Source of the DNA: Luteolibacter ambystomatis
Lineage (GTDB): Bacteria > Verrucomicrobiota > Verrucomicrobiia > Verrucomicrobiales > Akkermansiaceae
Direction of reading: 5' to 3'
DNA: 64,000 bases
NCBI RefSeq assembly: GCF_018137965.1
Contig: NZ_CP073100.1
Span: 2,333,754-2,397,753, forward strand
A model generated the notes under the pieces. It saw only the letters and a list, made by a program, of their open reading frames with translations. It did no database searches and was not told the DNA's origin. The position numbers and the translations under genes are program-made. The stretch's first letter is position 1, and the number at the start of each line of letters is the position of its first letter. Shown here piece after piece: positions 26,335 through 36,300 of the stretch.

Positions 26335-28325
26335 GCGGGCACCTCCGCCTCCACACGCGGCAGCGTGAAATGAAACTCCGTGCCACCGCCCTCCACTGCT
26401 CTCGTTTCCAGGCGCGTCTCCAGCGCCGCCGCGATCTCCACGCACAACCGCAGCCCCAGACCGCTGCCATTCACCGGGATCACGCCGCCTTTCAATCCCG
26501 GCCCGTCGTCCCGCACCGCGAAACGCGCGCCCTTTCCATCCTCCGCCACCGATACCACCACCCGCCGCCGCGCGAACTTCAGCGCGTTCGAAAGCAGGTT
26601 CCGCAGCAGCGTCTGCGCAAGTACGAGATCTGTCGTAATTCCCAGCTCCCCCGGCACCTCCACCACCAGCGTCTTCCCCTCGCGCTCCGCCGCCGCGCGG
26701 TAGAGCGCCACCACCGGCTCCACCACGGACCGCGCCGGTTTCACCACCAGATTCACCGTGCCCGCGCGCAAGTTCCCCCACAGCACCAGATCCTCGATCA
26801 GCAGCAGCAACTGCCGCCCCATCCCCGCCGCCTCCTCCGGGAAATGCGCGCCATTGCGACCGCCCGCCGCCAGTTGCTCCGCCCGCTGCGTCAGCCCCGT
26901 GAGCGGCCCGCGCAGGTCATGCCCCAGCACCGCGATCATCCGGTCCTTGTCCGCCAGCGCGAGGTGCAGCTCGCGCGTGCGCTCGTTCACCTCCAGCTCC
27001 AGTTCGTCCGCATACGCCTCCTGCATCACCTTCCGTGCCGCCGCCTCCTCCAGCAGTTCCTGCTGCGCCGCGATCTTCTCCTGCTGGAGCCGCGAATACC
27101 GCACGGACACCACCAGCGACAGCGTGAGGAATTCCAAGGCCGAGCCCGCCATCACGATCACCCCGCCCGCCTCCAGCGAGACCAGTTGCAGCCAGCACGC
27201 CGCCGCAGGCATGATCCCCGCGAACACCAGGCCGAAGAGCAGGATCAGATGCCGCGGATCACGCAGGCCCTTCCGCCACGATACCAGCGTGGCCGCCAGC
27301 AGGACCAGATGCGCCAGCACCGTACCGGCCATGATCGCGGGCAGCCACCAGGCCAGACGCACCACGATCACCAGCGGTGCCGCCACGGCCAGTCCCAGCA
27401 GCACGCGCTGGTTCAGACTCATCATCCGGTTCGCGCGCGGGGCGCGGGCGGGCAGTTCCAGGAACGCCCGTGCGAAGCCCATCAGGAACCATCCGCTCAG
27501 AGCCAGCGCCACCATCAGGACCACCTCCATCCACGGCGACCCCACGCCCATGCCGCCCAATGCGAACTCCCCGCGTGCCGCCAGCAGGAAGACGGAAAAG
27601 GTCATCATGTAGAGCACATACCCGCCGATCCCCGGCAGCCGCGTGCCCGCCCACAACAGCGCGTTGTAAAACAGCAGCGCCAGCAGCATGCCGAAGTAGG
27701 CGCCCTCCGCCACCGTCCGCCGCATCCGCGCCGCGTGGAAAACTGAGCGCTCCGGCCACCAGACCGGCTTCATGCACACGCCGAAGTAATCCTGCATCCG
27801 CAGATACACCGTCCGCGCACCGCGTGCGGGCACATTCACCGGAAAGGCCATCTCGCGCCCCCACAGCGCCTTTTCCTCCCCCTGCCGCCATTCCCCGGAC
27901 CGCGCCACCCGCCAGCCGCCTGTCTCATCGCGAAGCCAGAAATCCGCGCGGTCCACATAGAAGTCCTGGTCCGCCAGCACGCCATCCCGCGGCACCGCCT
28001 CCGGATTCTCCAGCGTCACCCGCAGCCACAGCGCCTGCGGCCCGTCCGATCTCAAAAAATCCGTGCCATCCCAGCGCTGCCAGCCACCGGCATGCGATAC
28101 CGCCTCCGCGTCCGTCCCGTCCGTGCGCAGGAACTCCACGCCACCCGCCGCGGACGGCAGCGGCACCCAACCGCGGCGCATCGCGCACAGCGAAACCACC
28201 AGCCAACCGACGATCACCAGCGCCACCGATGTCAGCGCCGTGAGCATCCAGCGGTTCGGCACGCGGAGCGGATTCACGCCGTCAATGCACCAGCCGTGAC
28301 GCGCCGCAGCAAGCACGCACCGCAC
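26331..28325 (-). CDS. 7TM-DISM sensor histidine kinase
   Basis: A 664-residue membrane kinase, partner of the regulator that follows. After a membrane helix (LTALTSVALVIVGWLVVSL) comes an extracytoplasmic domain of the 7TMR-DISMED2 type (LWLRVTLENPEAVPRDGVLA, YFGVCMKPVWW), then about seven helices (7TMR-DISM), a short coiled coil (ELELEVNERTRELHLALADK) and the kinase core. His469 in VLGHDLRGPL is the phosphorylation site; the ATPase has NLLSNALKFA, RDDGPGL and GSGLGLRLC. DISMED2 domains are thought to bind carbohydrates or other small ligands. The start is uncertain: ATG at 28247 (MLTALTSVALV) is an equally good choice. Confidence 0.9.
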   Translation of the reverse strand: MRCVLAAARHGWCIDGVNPLRVPNRWMLTALTSVALVIVGWLVVSLCAMRRGWVPLPSAAGGVEFLRTDGTDAEAVSHAGGWQRWDGTDFLRSDGPQALWLRVTLENPEAVPRDGVLADQDFYVDRADFWLRDETGGWRVARSGEWRQGEEKALWGREMAFPVNVPARGARTVYLRMQDYFGVCMKPVWWPERSVFHAARMRRTVAEGAYFGMLLALLFYNALLWAGTRLPGIGGYVLYMMTFSVFLLAARGEFALGGMGVGSPWMEVVLMVALALSGWFLMGFARAFLELPARAPRANRMMSLNQRVLLGLAVAAPLVIVVRLAWWLPAIMAGTVLAHLVLLAATLVSWRKGLRDPRHLILLFGLVFAGIMPAAACWLQLVSLEAGGVIVMAGSALEFLTLSLVVSVRYSRLQQEKIAAQQELLEEAAARKVMQEAYADELELEVNERTRELHLALADKDRMIAVLGHDLRGPLTGLTQRAEQLAAGGRNGAHFPEEAAGMGRQLLLLIEDLVLWGNLRAGTVNLVVKPARSVVEPVVALYRAAAEREGKTLVVEVPGELGITTDLVLAQTLLRNLLSNALKFARRRVVVSVAEDGKGARFAVRDDGPGLKGGVIPVNGSGLGLRLCVEIAAALETRLETRAVEGGGTEFHFTLPRVEAEVPA

Positions 28326-28405
28326 CCGGACCTCGTAGAACTACGGGGTTTGCCCGGTTGAGACGCCGCGGTTGCTTGTTAGAAGGATCGTCACCCCTTG
28401 CGATC

Positions 28406-29887
28406 ATGAAACCATCATCCCTCCTCAGCCCCCCGGTCCTGGTCACCCTCCTCACCGCCGCCGGACTCCAACCGCTGGCCGCCGTCTCCGTCTGGAAAAA
28501 CAGCGGCACCACCGACTGGTTCACCGATAGCAACTGGTTCGGCGGCATCCCCAGCACCTCGAACACTGAGACGCAGATGGTGAACGGCAACATCGCGATC
28601 TCCCGCACCGATATGGGGCAGGCCCTCAGCACCAGCATCTGGCTCGGCGGCAACGGCCCCGGCTCCGTGGGCACCGCCACCCTTTCCATCACCAATGGTG
28701 CCAGCCTGGCGACGACCAACGGCTACATCGGCCTCAACAACGGCTCCAATGCCACCCTCAATATCAGCGGCACCGGTTCCGCCCTGACCGCCAGCTCCCA
28801 GCTCTACATCGGCATGTCCAACGGCTCCGGAACAGCCGTCATGAACATCAGCCAGGGAGCCTCGGTCACCGTCAGCAGTTATCTCCTCGTCGGCTACAAC
28901 GCCACCGGGAACGGCTCCGTCAATGTCTCCGGCACCGGCTCCATCCTGCAAGCCAACGGCGGCATCAACTCCCTCGGCTACCTCGGCGGCACCGGCACCA
29001 TGACCATCTCGAATGGAGCGACCGTGAAGCTCGGCTCCTCCGGGAACGGTGGCCTGGGCTTCGGCAATTCCAACGGCACCGGCATCCTCAACATCGGCAC
29101 CGGTGGAGCCGCGGGCACGCTGATCGCCTACCAGGTCGCCAGCTCCAGCACCACCACCGGCAAGATCAATTTCAACCACAACGAATCCGCCTACACCTTC
29201 TCCCCGTTCATCTACGGCAACATCGCCGTGGAGCAGAAGGGCAGCGGCACCACCACCCTCACCGCCGCCAATACCTACACCGGCGGCACCACGATCACCA
29301 ACGGGAAGCTGGTGGCCAACAACGGCACCGGCAGCGCCACCGGCACCGGCACGGTGCTCGCCCAGGCGAACACCACGCTCGCGGGCAATGGCACCATCAG
29401 CGGTGCGGTCACCATGCTCGGCACCTTCGCGCCGGGCAACTCCGTCGGCAAACTCAACACCGGCAGTCTCACCATCGGCTCGACCGGCACCTACGCATGG
29501 GAACTGAACAACGCCACCGGCACCGCGGGCACCACCGCCGGAGGCTGGGATCTCGCCAACGTCAATGGCACGCTCACGTTCCAATCCGGCTCATCGCTGG
29601 ACATCATCAGCCTCGGCACCAACAACCTCTCCGGCCAGGCCGCCAACTTCAATCCGCTGGCCAACTACCTCTGGACCATCGCCACCACCACCGGCGGCGT
29701 CACCGGCGTGGAGAATGTCACGCTCGATACCAGCGGCTTCCAGAACACCATCCAGGGCACCTTCGCCCTCGAAACCTCCGGCAACAATCTCGTGCTCCGC
29801 TACACTGCCGTCCCCGAGCCCTCCGCCATCGTGGCCCTGCTCGGCGGCACCTTCATCACCCTCCGCCGCAGAAGGCAACTGCTGTGA
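28406..29887 (+). CDS. Passenger-repeat protein with PEP-CTERM-like tail
   Basis: A 493-residue exported protein; the ATG at 28406 precedes a signal peptide (MKPSSLLSPPVLVTLLTAAG). The body is Gly/Thr/Asn/Ser-rich beta-helix sequence, including the passenger-associated (PATR) repeat signature GSGTTTLTAANTYTGGTTIT. It ends VPEPSAIVALLGGTFITLRR: a VPEP motif, a hydrophobic stretch and a basic cluster, the PEP-CTERM sorting layout. Such proteins are processed by exosortase and exposed on or released from the surface. It lacks an autotransporter barrel. Its 5' region is divergent from the kinase. Confidence 0.82.
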   Translation: MKPSSLLSPPVLVTLLTAAGLQPLAAVSVWKNSGTTDWFTDSNWFGGIPSTSNTETQMVNGNIAISRTDMGQALSTSIWLGGNGPGSVGTATLSITNGASLATTNGYIGLNNGSNATLNISGTGSALTASSQLYIGMSNGSGTAVMNISQGASVTVSSYLLVGYNATGNGSVNVSGTGSILQANGGINSLGYLGGTGTMTISNGATVKLGSSGNGGLGFGNSNGTGILNIGTGGAAGTLIAYQVASSSTTTGKINFNHNESAYTFSPFIYGNIAVEQKGSGTTTLTAANTYTGGTTITNGKLVANNGTGSATGTGTVLAQANTTLAGNGTISGAVTMLGTFAPGNSVGKLNTGSLTIGSTGTYAWELNNATGTAGTTAGGWDLANVNGTLTFQSGSSLDIISLGTNNLSGQAANFNPLANYLWTIATTTGGVTGVENVTLDTSGFQNTIQGTFALETSGNNLVLRYTAVPEPSAIVALLGGTFITLRRRRQLL

Positions 29888-29889
29888 AC

Positions 29890-30030
29890 CACTGGGAGTG
29901 GCTGCTTTCCCACTCGAAGTCTTCCGACCTCGGAGAGGTCGAAGATCATAGCCGGAGCGTCGCGCAGCGACCTCCGGACAGCGCGGCCTTTTTCTATTCT
30001 CTTCGACCCCGATAGTGGGTCGCAGAAGAG
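29890..30030. repeat. Hairpin-rich repeat region
   Basis: Successive small palindromes: GAGTGG/CCACTC, CGACCT/AGGTCG, CCGGAG..CTCCGG and CGACCC/GGGTCG, in the gap after the surface protein. CGACCT is followed by a T-rich tail at about 29990 and might also stop transcription. Confidence 0.5.
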
Positions 30031-30079
30031 CGGAAAGTTCGTGGAAAACGAATGATCGAATCCCTTCACGACGAAGAAA

Positions 30080-30115
30080 CAAAAAACGGACCGGTGTCGC
30101 CACCGGCCCGTTTTG
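30080..30115 (-). terminator. Rho-independent terminator of the ThuA gene
   Basis: On the minus strand ACGGGCCGGTG and CACCGGTCCGT pair around GCGA, then TTTTTT. On the plus strand the same stem is followed by TTTT, so it may work in both directions. Confidence 0.85.
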
Positions 30116-30139
30116 ACAAATCAATGATGGTCGCGAGGC

Positions 30140-30985
30140 TTACTTGCTCACGCGGCCGTAGCCGGTGACCGGACGACCGTTGGCGTCGATCTTGTTCGTG
30201 GCCCAGAGCACGCCCTTCGCGATGAGGTCGAGGTACTTCGGATCCTGCACGGTGGCGTCGTTGTGACCCAGCGTGGTGCCGAACACACGCACCTTCTTGT
30301 CGGTGTAGAGGTTCGTCCAGACCACCATCTTCTCGTCATTGCCCTGCTTGCCGGTGGCGAGCTTGGTGGCCGTCGGAAGGATGGTGATGTTGTTATACAG
30401 TTCCTCGTTGCCGGTGGTCCAGTCGGCCAGGCCCGTGGTGATCGGGCTCTTCGCGGTGGTGTCGAACTTGATCTCGATCGGCTTCTGCGCGCCGTGGCCG
30501 GTGGACTGGAGGCCGAGGAAGTCGAACCAGATCGTGCGGTCCTCGGATTTGGTGACCGGCTGGGCGAAATCCTTCTGGCGGTAGCTGTGCATCGCGCAGT
30601 GCAGGACCACGCCCGGGATGCCATCGGTGTGCGGCTTCAGCACGCCCTTGATGGTTTCCAGATCGGAGATGTCGGCGGCGCACTCATCGTGGATGACGAG
30701 GTCGTAGCCTTTCGCATAGTCCGGATTGCCGAAGATCGGGAGCTGGGGCTTGGTGCCCTTGTCGTCCACATGGATCTGTTCCACGGTGGCATTGATGCGC
30801 TCCTCGATGCCTTTCTTCAGGATGTCCTTCTGGGTGGCGTAGCTGTGGCAGCAACCGCCGGTGATGAGGAGGACTTTCAGCGGCTTCGCATCGGCGGCGA
30901 GACCGGCCGAGGCGGAGAGGACGAAAGCCGCGGCTGTGGCGACCGTGGCAAGTGCGTTGCGGGTAATGAGCATAGACATGGGCAT
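30140..30985 (-). CDS. ThuA domain (trehalose-utilisation-like) secreted protein
   Basis: A 281-residue exported protein with a signal peptide (MLITRNALATVATAAAFVLS; the start is one of three close ATGs at 30985, 30979 or 30973). The mature part begins KVLLITGGCCHSYATQ, then CAMHSYRQ and WTNLYTDKKVRVFGTTLGHN, matching the ThuA fold related to glutamine amidotransferases. ThuA proteins are abundant in Planctomycetes and Verrucomicrobia and linked to sugar metabolism, but their reaction is poorly known. It is divergent from the gene at 31125. Confidence 0.85.
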   Translation of the reverse strand: MPMSMLITRNALATVATAAAFVLSASAGLAADAKPLKVLLITGGCCHSYATQKDILKKGIEERINATVEQIHVDDKGTKPQLPIFGNPDYAKGYDLVIHDECAADISDLETIKGVLKPHTDGIPGVVLHCAMHSYRQKDFAQPVTKSEDRTIWFDFLGLQSTGHGAQKPIEIKFDTTAKSPITTGLADWTTGNEELYNNITILPTATKLATGKQGNDEKMVVWTNLYTDKKVRVFGTTLGHNDATVQDPKYLDLIAKGVLWATNKIDANGRPVTGYGRVSK

Positions 30986-31124
30986 GGCGTTGAACGCTAG
31001 CGAAGCGTTTTCGTGAGGCAAGGCCATACGGATCACCCCCGCCCGATATAACAGAAATGCCGCTTTTTTCATCCCGCGCGACTCCACGCTTCCCGACCGC
31101 GCCAAGTCCCTCTAATTCACCGGC

Positions 31125-32138
31125 ATGGCTCATCGACTGCTACTCAAACCCGCCGTCCAGCTCGGCGTCGTCCCCACCCACATCAAGTTCGCCGGCGGCC
31201 TCGCCCCGGACGAAAACGGCCGCCTCCCCCGTGAAGCCGACGGCCGGATCATGATCGTGGCGGAAATGGACCGCATCTGCAGCCAATCCCCCGTCCGCCC
31301 GAGTTGTGCCCAGGTGACCTACTTCGCCGGCACCGACGCCGGGGACATCGCGGAAATGTTCGCCGGACTGCGCGCCCTCGATCTGGAGCCGCACATGATC
31401 ATGATGGTCGGGGGCGCGAACCCGATGGAGCCCGGCGATGAGGATGCCGTGGCCGCCCAGCTTCTCGGCGGTCTCGCCATCGCCAAACAGCACGATATCC
31501 GCCACGTCTCCTCCACCTCCGTCGAGGAATGGATGAAGGGTGACAAGCGCCGCGATGGCGCGGATTTCGACGCCGCCGTGGCCCAGACCGCCAAGCTCCA
31601 CGCCCGCGTCGTCCGCGAGGCCGGCCTGGAAGGCACCGCCATCGCCAACTGGCATATCGAGTTCCTCCGCCCCGGCGAGTTCAAGACCTTCACCGACATC
31701 GGCCGCGTCTGGAAGTTCGTCCAAGCCGTGAACAAGGATCTCGGCACGACCTTCTTCAAGATCCTCGCCGATGCCGCCCACTGCGGCGACTCCGGCCTCT
31801 CCATCCCGGAGAACCAGGAACTCGTCAAACAAATCGCCGCCGCCGGGGAGCTGGGCATCTTCCACGCCTCCTCGAAGACCACCCGCGGCTGTCTCTCCAC
31901 CGATGACGGCTGGATCGCCGCACTGCTCGCCACCGCCGCCGCCAGCGGCGAGCTCCGCCATGCCTTCGTGGAAGTCTTCCACCACGAGGATGACGGCCTC
32001 GCCCCGCTCCGCCAGCTCGATCCCGGCCACGGCATCGATACCCGTGATGGCCGCACCTACACCGAAGTGGTCATCGACGGCCTCGTGGACATCGCCCACC
32101 GCCTGAACAACCTCCAGGCGCGCGGTTTCCTCGCCTGA
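31125..32138 (+). CDS. Conserved protein of unknown function, possibly a TIM-barrel sugar isomerase relative
   Basis: A 337-residue soluble protein with no signal peptide. Segments such as GTAIANWHIEFLRPGEFKTF, FKILADAAHCGDSGLSIPEN and VEVFHHEDDGLAPLRQLDPG resemble strand-end metal ligands (Glu, Asp-His, Glu-His) of xylose-isomerase-like barrels, but I do not recognise the family. It shares a short divergent region with ThuA and is followed by REP repeats. The barrel assignment is inference only. Confidence 0.5.
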   Translation: MAHRLLLKPAVQLGVVPTHIKFAGGLAPDENGRLPREADGRIMIVAEMDRICSQSPVRPSCAQVTYFAGTDAGDIAEMFAGLRALDLEPHMIMMVGGANPMEPGDEDAVAAQLLGGLAIAKQHDIRHVSSTSVEEWMKGDKRRDGADFDAAVAQTAKLHARVVREAGLEGTAIANWHIEFLRPGEFKTFTDIGRVWKFVQAVNKDLGTTFFKILADAAHCGDSGLSIPENQELVKQIAAAGELGIFHASSKTTRGCLSTDDGWIAALLATAAASGELRHAFVEVFHHEDDGLAPLRQLDPGHGIDTRDGRTYTEVVIDGLVDIAHRLNNLQARGFLA

Positions 32139-32173
32139 GAAAGATAGGGACGCCCCGGAAGGGAATCCAAGCT

Positions 32174-32409
32174 GTAGGGGGAAGCTCCGCTTTCCCTCTT
32201 CCGGGGTGAGGGCCTCACCTGCCTTCCGTCCCCACCCCACCACTCCAGCCACCCACAGATCGAAAGCAGAGCTTTCGACTACATTGCCGCTCCGCTTTTC
32301 CGATGTAGGGGGAAGCTCCAGCTTTCCCTCTTCTCGGGATGGACGTCACTTGTCTCTCCGGCCCCCATCCATCACCCACCCCCCAATCGAAAGCAGAGCT
32401 TTCGACTAC
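32174..32409. repeat. Four-arm REP cluster
   Basis: Two inverted pairs in tandem: a GTAG-GGGGAAGC arm (32174), an inverted TCGAAAGC arm ending CTAC at 32282, another GTAG-GGGGAAGC arm (32304) and a last inverted TCGAAAGC arm ending at 32409. The final CTA supplies the TAG stop of the minus-strand HAD gene. Confidence 0.85.
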
Positions 32410-33056
32410 ATTGCCACCCGCCCGCTGCCCGTCAGCGCCAGCAGCTCCGCCAAGCCCGCCACGTGATACCGCGCCGTATCCGTGCGCGGCACCGTCGGCC
32501 GCAGTGTCTGCACCGTTGGAATCCCCAGCGCGTTTCCGGCGGCGATCTCCGAGTCCGGATTGTCCCCCACCACCAGCGCCTCATCCGGCGCGAGGCCGTG
32601 ACGGCTCAGGATGCCCTGGAACAAGCCTTTCTTCCCGCGCCGCCCCGGTTGGTCCACCGCATCGATGTGGACCTCCGTGAAGCGATTCGCGAATCCCAGC
32701 GCATCGATCTTGCTCTGCTGCAATCCCTGGAACCCCGCCGTCACGAGAAACAACGGCACGCCGAACTCGGCCAGCAGGTGCAGGTCGCCATAGCCCTTCA
32801 TCGGCGTGGTCACCCGGATCGACCGGTTCGCCTCCCATGCCGCCTTCCGCATTTCCTCCGGAAAGCCGTGCGCCTCGAAAATATGATCCAGCGGCTGCCG
32901 CCAGCAGTCGAACTCGATGCGCTCCAGTTCTTCCGGGGAGAAATGCCCGCGATTCGTGCGATGGATCGCATCGAATAGTGGCGCGAACAGCGGCGTCCCC
33001 GGCTCGTCCGCCGCGGCCAGGCAATTATCCAGATCGAAGATGATGGCTTTCAGCAT
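32406..33056 (-). CDS. HAD-superfamily hydrolase (subfamily IA)
   Basis: A 216-residue phosphatase-like protein. Motif I is FDLDNC with nucleophile Asp8 and Asp10, motif II is LFLVTAG, and motif IV is VVGDNPDSEI. The position of the cap between motifs I and II fits subfamily IA (phosphoglycolate phosphatase-like or haloacid dehalogenase-like). Substrate unknown. The protein ends ...GRVAM, and the ATG TAG that closes it lies inside a REP element (GCAATGTAG), so the C-terminus has been set by the repeat. Confidence 0.85.
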   Translation of the reverse strand: MLKAIIFDLDNCLAAADEPGTPLFAPLFDAIHRTNRGHFSPEELERIEFDCWRQPLDHIFEAHGFPEEMRKAAWEANRSIRVTTPMKGYGDLHLLAEFGVPLFLVTAGFQGLQQSKIDALGFANRFTEVHIDAVDQPGRRGKKGLFQGILSRHGLAPDEALVVGDNPDSEIAAGNALGIPTVQTLRPTVPRTDTARYHVAGLAELLALTGSGRVAM

Positions 33057-33201
33057 GGTGTCCGCCGCCATCCTCGCCCGGATCGGTCATTCTTCCAGCG
33101 GGAACACCTCAGGAGCCGCCGCTTCCCCCCATGGCGGAAACCTACCAGCCGTTGGACGAAGCATACAAGCGGCCAGCGGGAAGCCGTGTATGAATCGAAA
33201 A

Positions 33202-33275
33202 ACTCCGGACACCCTCCGGCCAGAAACCACGCGCATGTGTGACGCGTGGTTTCATCCGCCGCAGGGCTCCGGAGT
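33202..33275. promoter_or_regulatory. Nested inverted repeats in the leader of the large surface protein
   Basis: An inner perfect repeat, GAAACCACGCG and CGCGTGGTTTC around a 9-nt loop (33223-33253), is nested within an outer ACTCCGG/CCGGAGT pair. It ends about 45 bp before the start codon at 33320. It could be an operator or a structured leader RNA. Confidence 0.5.
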
Positions 33276-33319
33276 TGGCCGTCATTGTCGTCTCCATTGC
33301 TCCTCCTCCCGCCCCCGCC

Positions 33320-36300
33320 ATGAAACCCCGCCGTTCCCACCTCTTCACGTCCGCATCCATGGCGGTCGCGTTCTCCATGTCGATGATGGCCGCGTCCCAC
33401 GCCGCGCCCTTGTCCTGGGATGCCTCGCTGACACCGCTCACGCCTTCCGGCGGCACCGGCACCTGGAACCTGGCGAACGCGAACTGGTCGAACGGCAGCA
33501 CGGACCAAACATGGACGGACACCACCGGCACCACGGACACCGCCACCTTCGGCGGCACGGCGGGCACGGTCACGCTCGGCTCGAACCTCGGAGCACTCGG
33601 CCTCGTCTTCAATACCACGGGCTACACGATCTCCGGCGCGAACACGATCACACTCGGCGCCGGCGGCATTGACGCCAGCGCGCTTTCCAGCGGCACCACC
33701 ACCATCAGCTCGCTCATCGCGCTGGTCGGCGGCCAATCGTGGAATGTCGGTAGCGGCCACAATCTCGCCGTCTCCGGCGCGATCAGCGGCACCGGTCCGC
33801 TGGCGAAGACCGGTGCGGGCACGCTCACGCTCTCCGGCCTGAATACCTTCAGCGGCGGCCTCACGATCTCACAGGGCAATGTTTCCTTCGCCTCGAATAC
33901 CGCGCTCGGCGGCACCGGCGGCACGGCGGGTGCGGTCACCATCAATGGCGGCACGCTCGTCTCCACCTCCGCCACGGCCGTCACCAACACACACGCCATC
34001 ACCATCGGCGCGAGCGGCGGCGCAATGACCATCGGCGCGGGCCAGATCTTCATGAACACGGCGAACACGCTGCTCGGCAGCGGCACGCTCACCGTGAACG
34101 GCGGCGGCACGCTGGTGGCGAACTCTGGCAACCTCCGCGTCGCCCAGACGAACACCTTCAACGGCAGCGTGATCGTGCAGAACGGCGGCTCGTTCGAGTT
34201 CGGCACGGCCAATGCGATCTCGAACACCAGCGTCTTCACGGTGAACAACCAGGGCGAGGTGATCGTGAACAACGGCGTGACCATGTCGAACGCCATCACC
34301 GTGGCGGGCGGCACCAACAGCGTCATCAGCTTCGAGAACGGCAATACCGGCACCTACTCCGGAACGATCACGCTGAATGCGAACGCCATCATCGGCATGC
34401 GCGATTGGTACAACTACGGCACCGTGCGCAGCGGCACCATCAGCGGCAAGATCACCGGCACCGGCGGGATCACGGTGAACTCCGGCACCGGCAACGGCGG
34501 CATCCTCACGCTCTCCAACACCGGCAACGACTACACCGGCGCGACCACCATCAATGCCGCACGCGTGATCGCCAGCTCCATCGGCACCGGCGCGATCACC
34601 ATCGGCGGCACCAACGGCCAGCTCCAGCTCAGCGGCAATATCAACGCGGCGAACTCCATCACCATCAACGGCGGCGGCGTCACCGCGCAGGGCGCGCTGC
34701 ATGTCGCCTCCGGCACGGTGAACGTGAGCGGGCCGATCAACCTCACCGCCGTCACCGCCGCGGGAGCGCACTTCGCCTCCGCGGACAATCTCTCCAAGCT
34801 GGTCATCTCCGGCACCAACAGCATCACCACCAGCGCCAGCGTGCCCGTCACGATCCGCGCCGGACAGGTGGTCTACACCGGATCGCAGAACTACACCACC
34901 GGCACCACGGTGGGCGGCGGCCTGCTGCAATTCGGCAAGGTCACTTCGATGCCCGCCAGCGGCGCGGTGAACGTGAGCGCGGCTTCCGCGGGCGCGACAC
35001 TGGCGGTGAATGTGGGCGGCGCGGGCGAGTTCACGGACGGCACCGGCACCAGCAATGCGGGCACCATCGGCGGCCTGCTCGCGGGCGTGGGCGGCCAGGG
35101 TGCGGCGGTCACCTATGGCACGAACGTTTCGATCGGCATTGATACGACGAATGCAGTAGGAGACATCACCTACGGCTCCGCCTTCACCACCGCGAACAAC
35201 CTCGGCCTGCTCAAGCTGGGCACGGGGAATCTCGTACTGAGCGCGGGCGGCACCTTCGCGGGCGGAGGCTCGGCGGGCTTCCCGCTGGTGGTGCGCGCGG
35301 GCAACCTGCGGCTGAACGGCGGCACCTACGCGGTGACCGGCGAGGCCGTGGTGGGTGACAACGTGGCCGCGGGCTACGCGGGCACGAATGCCTCGATGAC
35401 GCTGGATTCCGCCACGCTGACGACCACCGGCTTCGTCTCGGTGGCGCGCGGCAATGGCACCGGCTCGGTTTCCTCCGACCTGGTGCTCAACGGCACCTCG
35501 CAGATCACCAGCACCGGCTTCGGCATCGGCTTCAACAACAACAACGGCGCAAACCTGCCGAGGGGCACCGTCACCCTCAACGGCACCTCGAAGATCACCA
35601 ACAACGCGAACAGCAACGCCTTCAACATCGCCGAATCCGCGGGCTCGGTCGGCACGATCACGATGAACGATTCATCGGTGATCCAGCACAACGGCGGAGC
35701 GGCCATCACCCGCGTGGGCATCAACGGCAAGGGCCTGCTCAATGTGAACAGCGCCACCGCCACCTTCAACGGCCGCGCCTTCACCCTCGGCACCGCCGCG
35801 GGCGGCACCGGCGCGGTCTACAACAAGGGCGTGCTGACCATGAGCCAGGGCATCTACATCGGCGACAACAACGTCGCCGGCGCCACCAGTTCCGGCTACC
35901 TGCGCAATGACAACAACGGCGCGGCCGCCAGCAGCGTGCCGCAGATCTACGTCGGCGCGCTTTCGAATGCCACGAGCACCAGCCACAGCGTCTTCGACAA
36001 CATCAGCGGCACACTCGGCAACGTCGGCTCCGGCATCACGATGAGCAATGGCGGCACCGCGGGCACGCAGAACTCCCAGCTCAACGTGCTGGGCGGCACC
36101 GTCACCACGACGACCACCACGCTGAACAACAGCGGCACCAACAAGTTCGCCAACATCAACGTCAGCGGCGCGACCTCGCTGTACACGAACACCGGCGCGG
36201 TCAGCCTCTCCACCGGCGGCGATGTCTCCAACACCGGCCTGCTCACCGTGAACAACGGCGGCACCTTCACCGCGGACACCATCACCGGAGCCGCGGCGGC

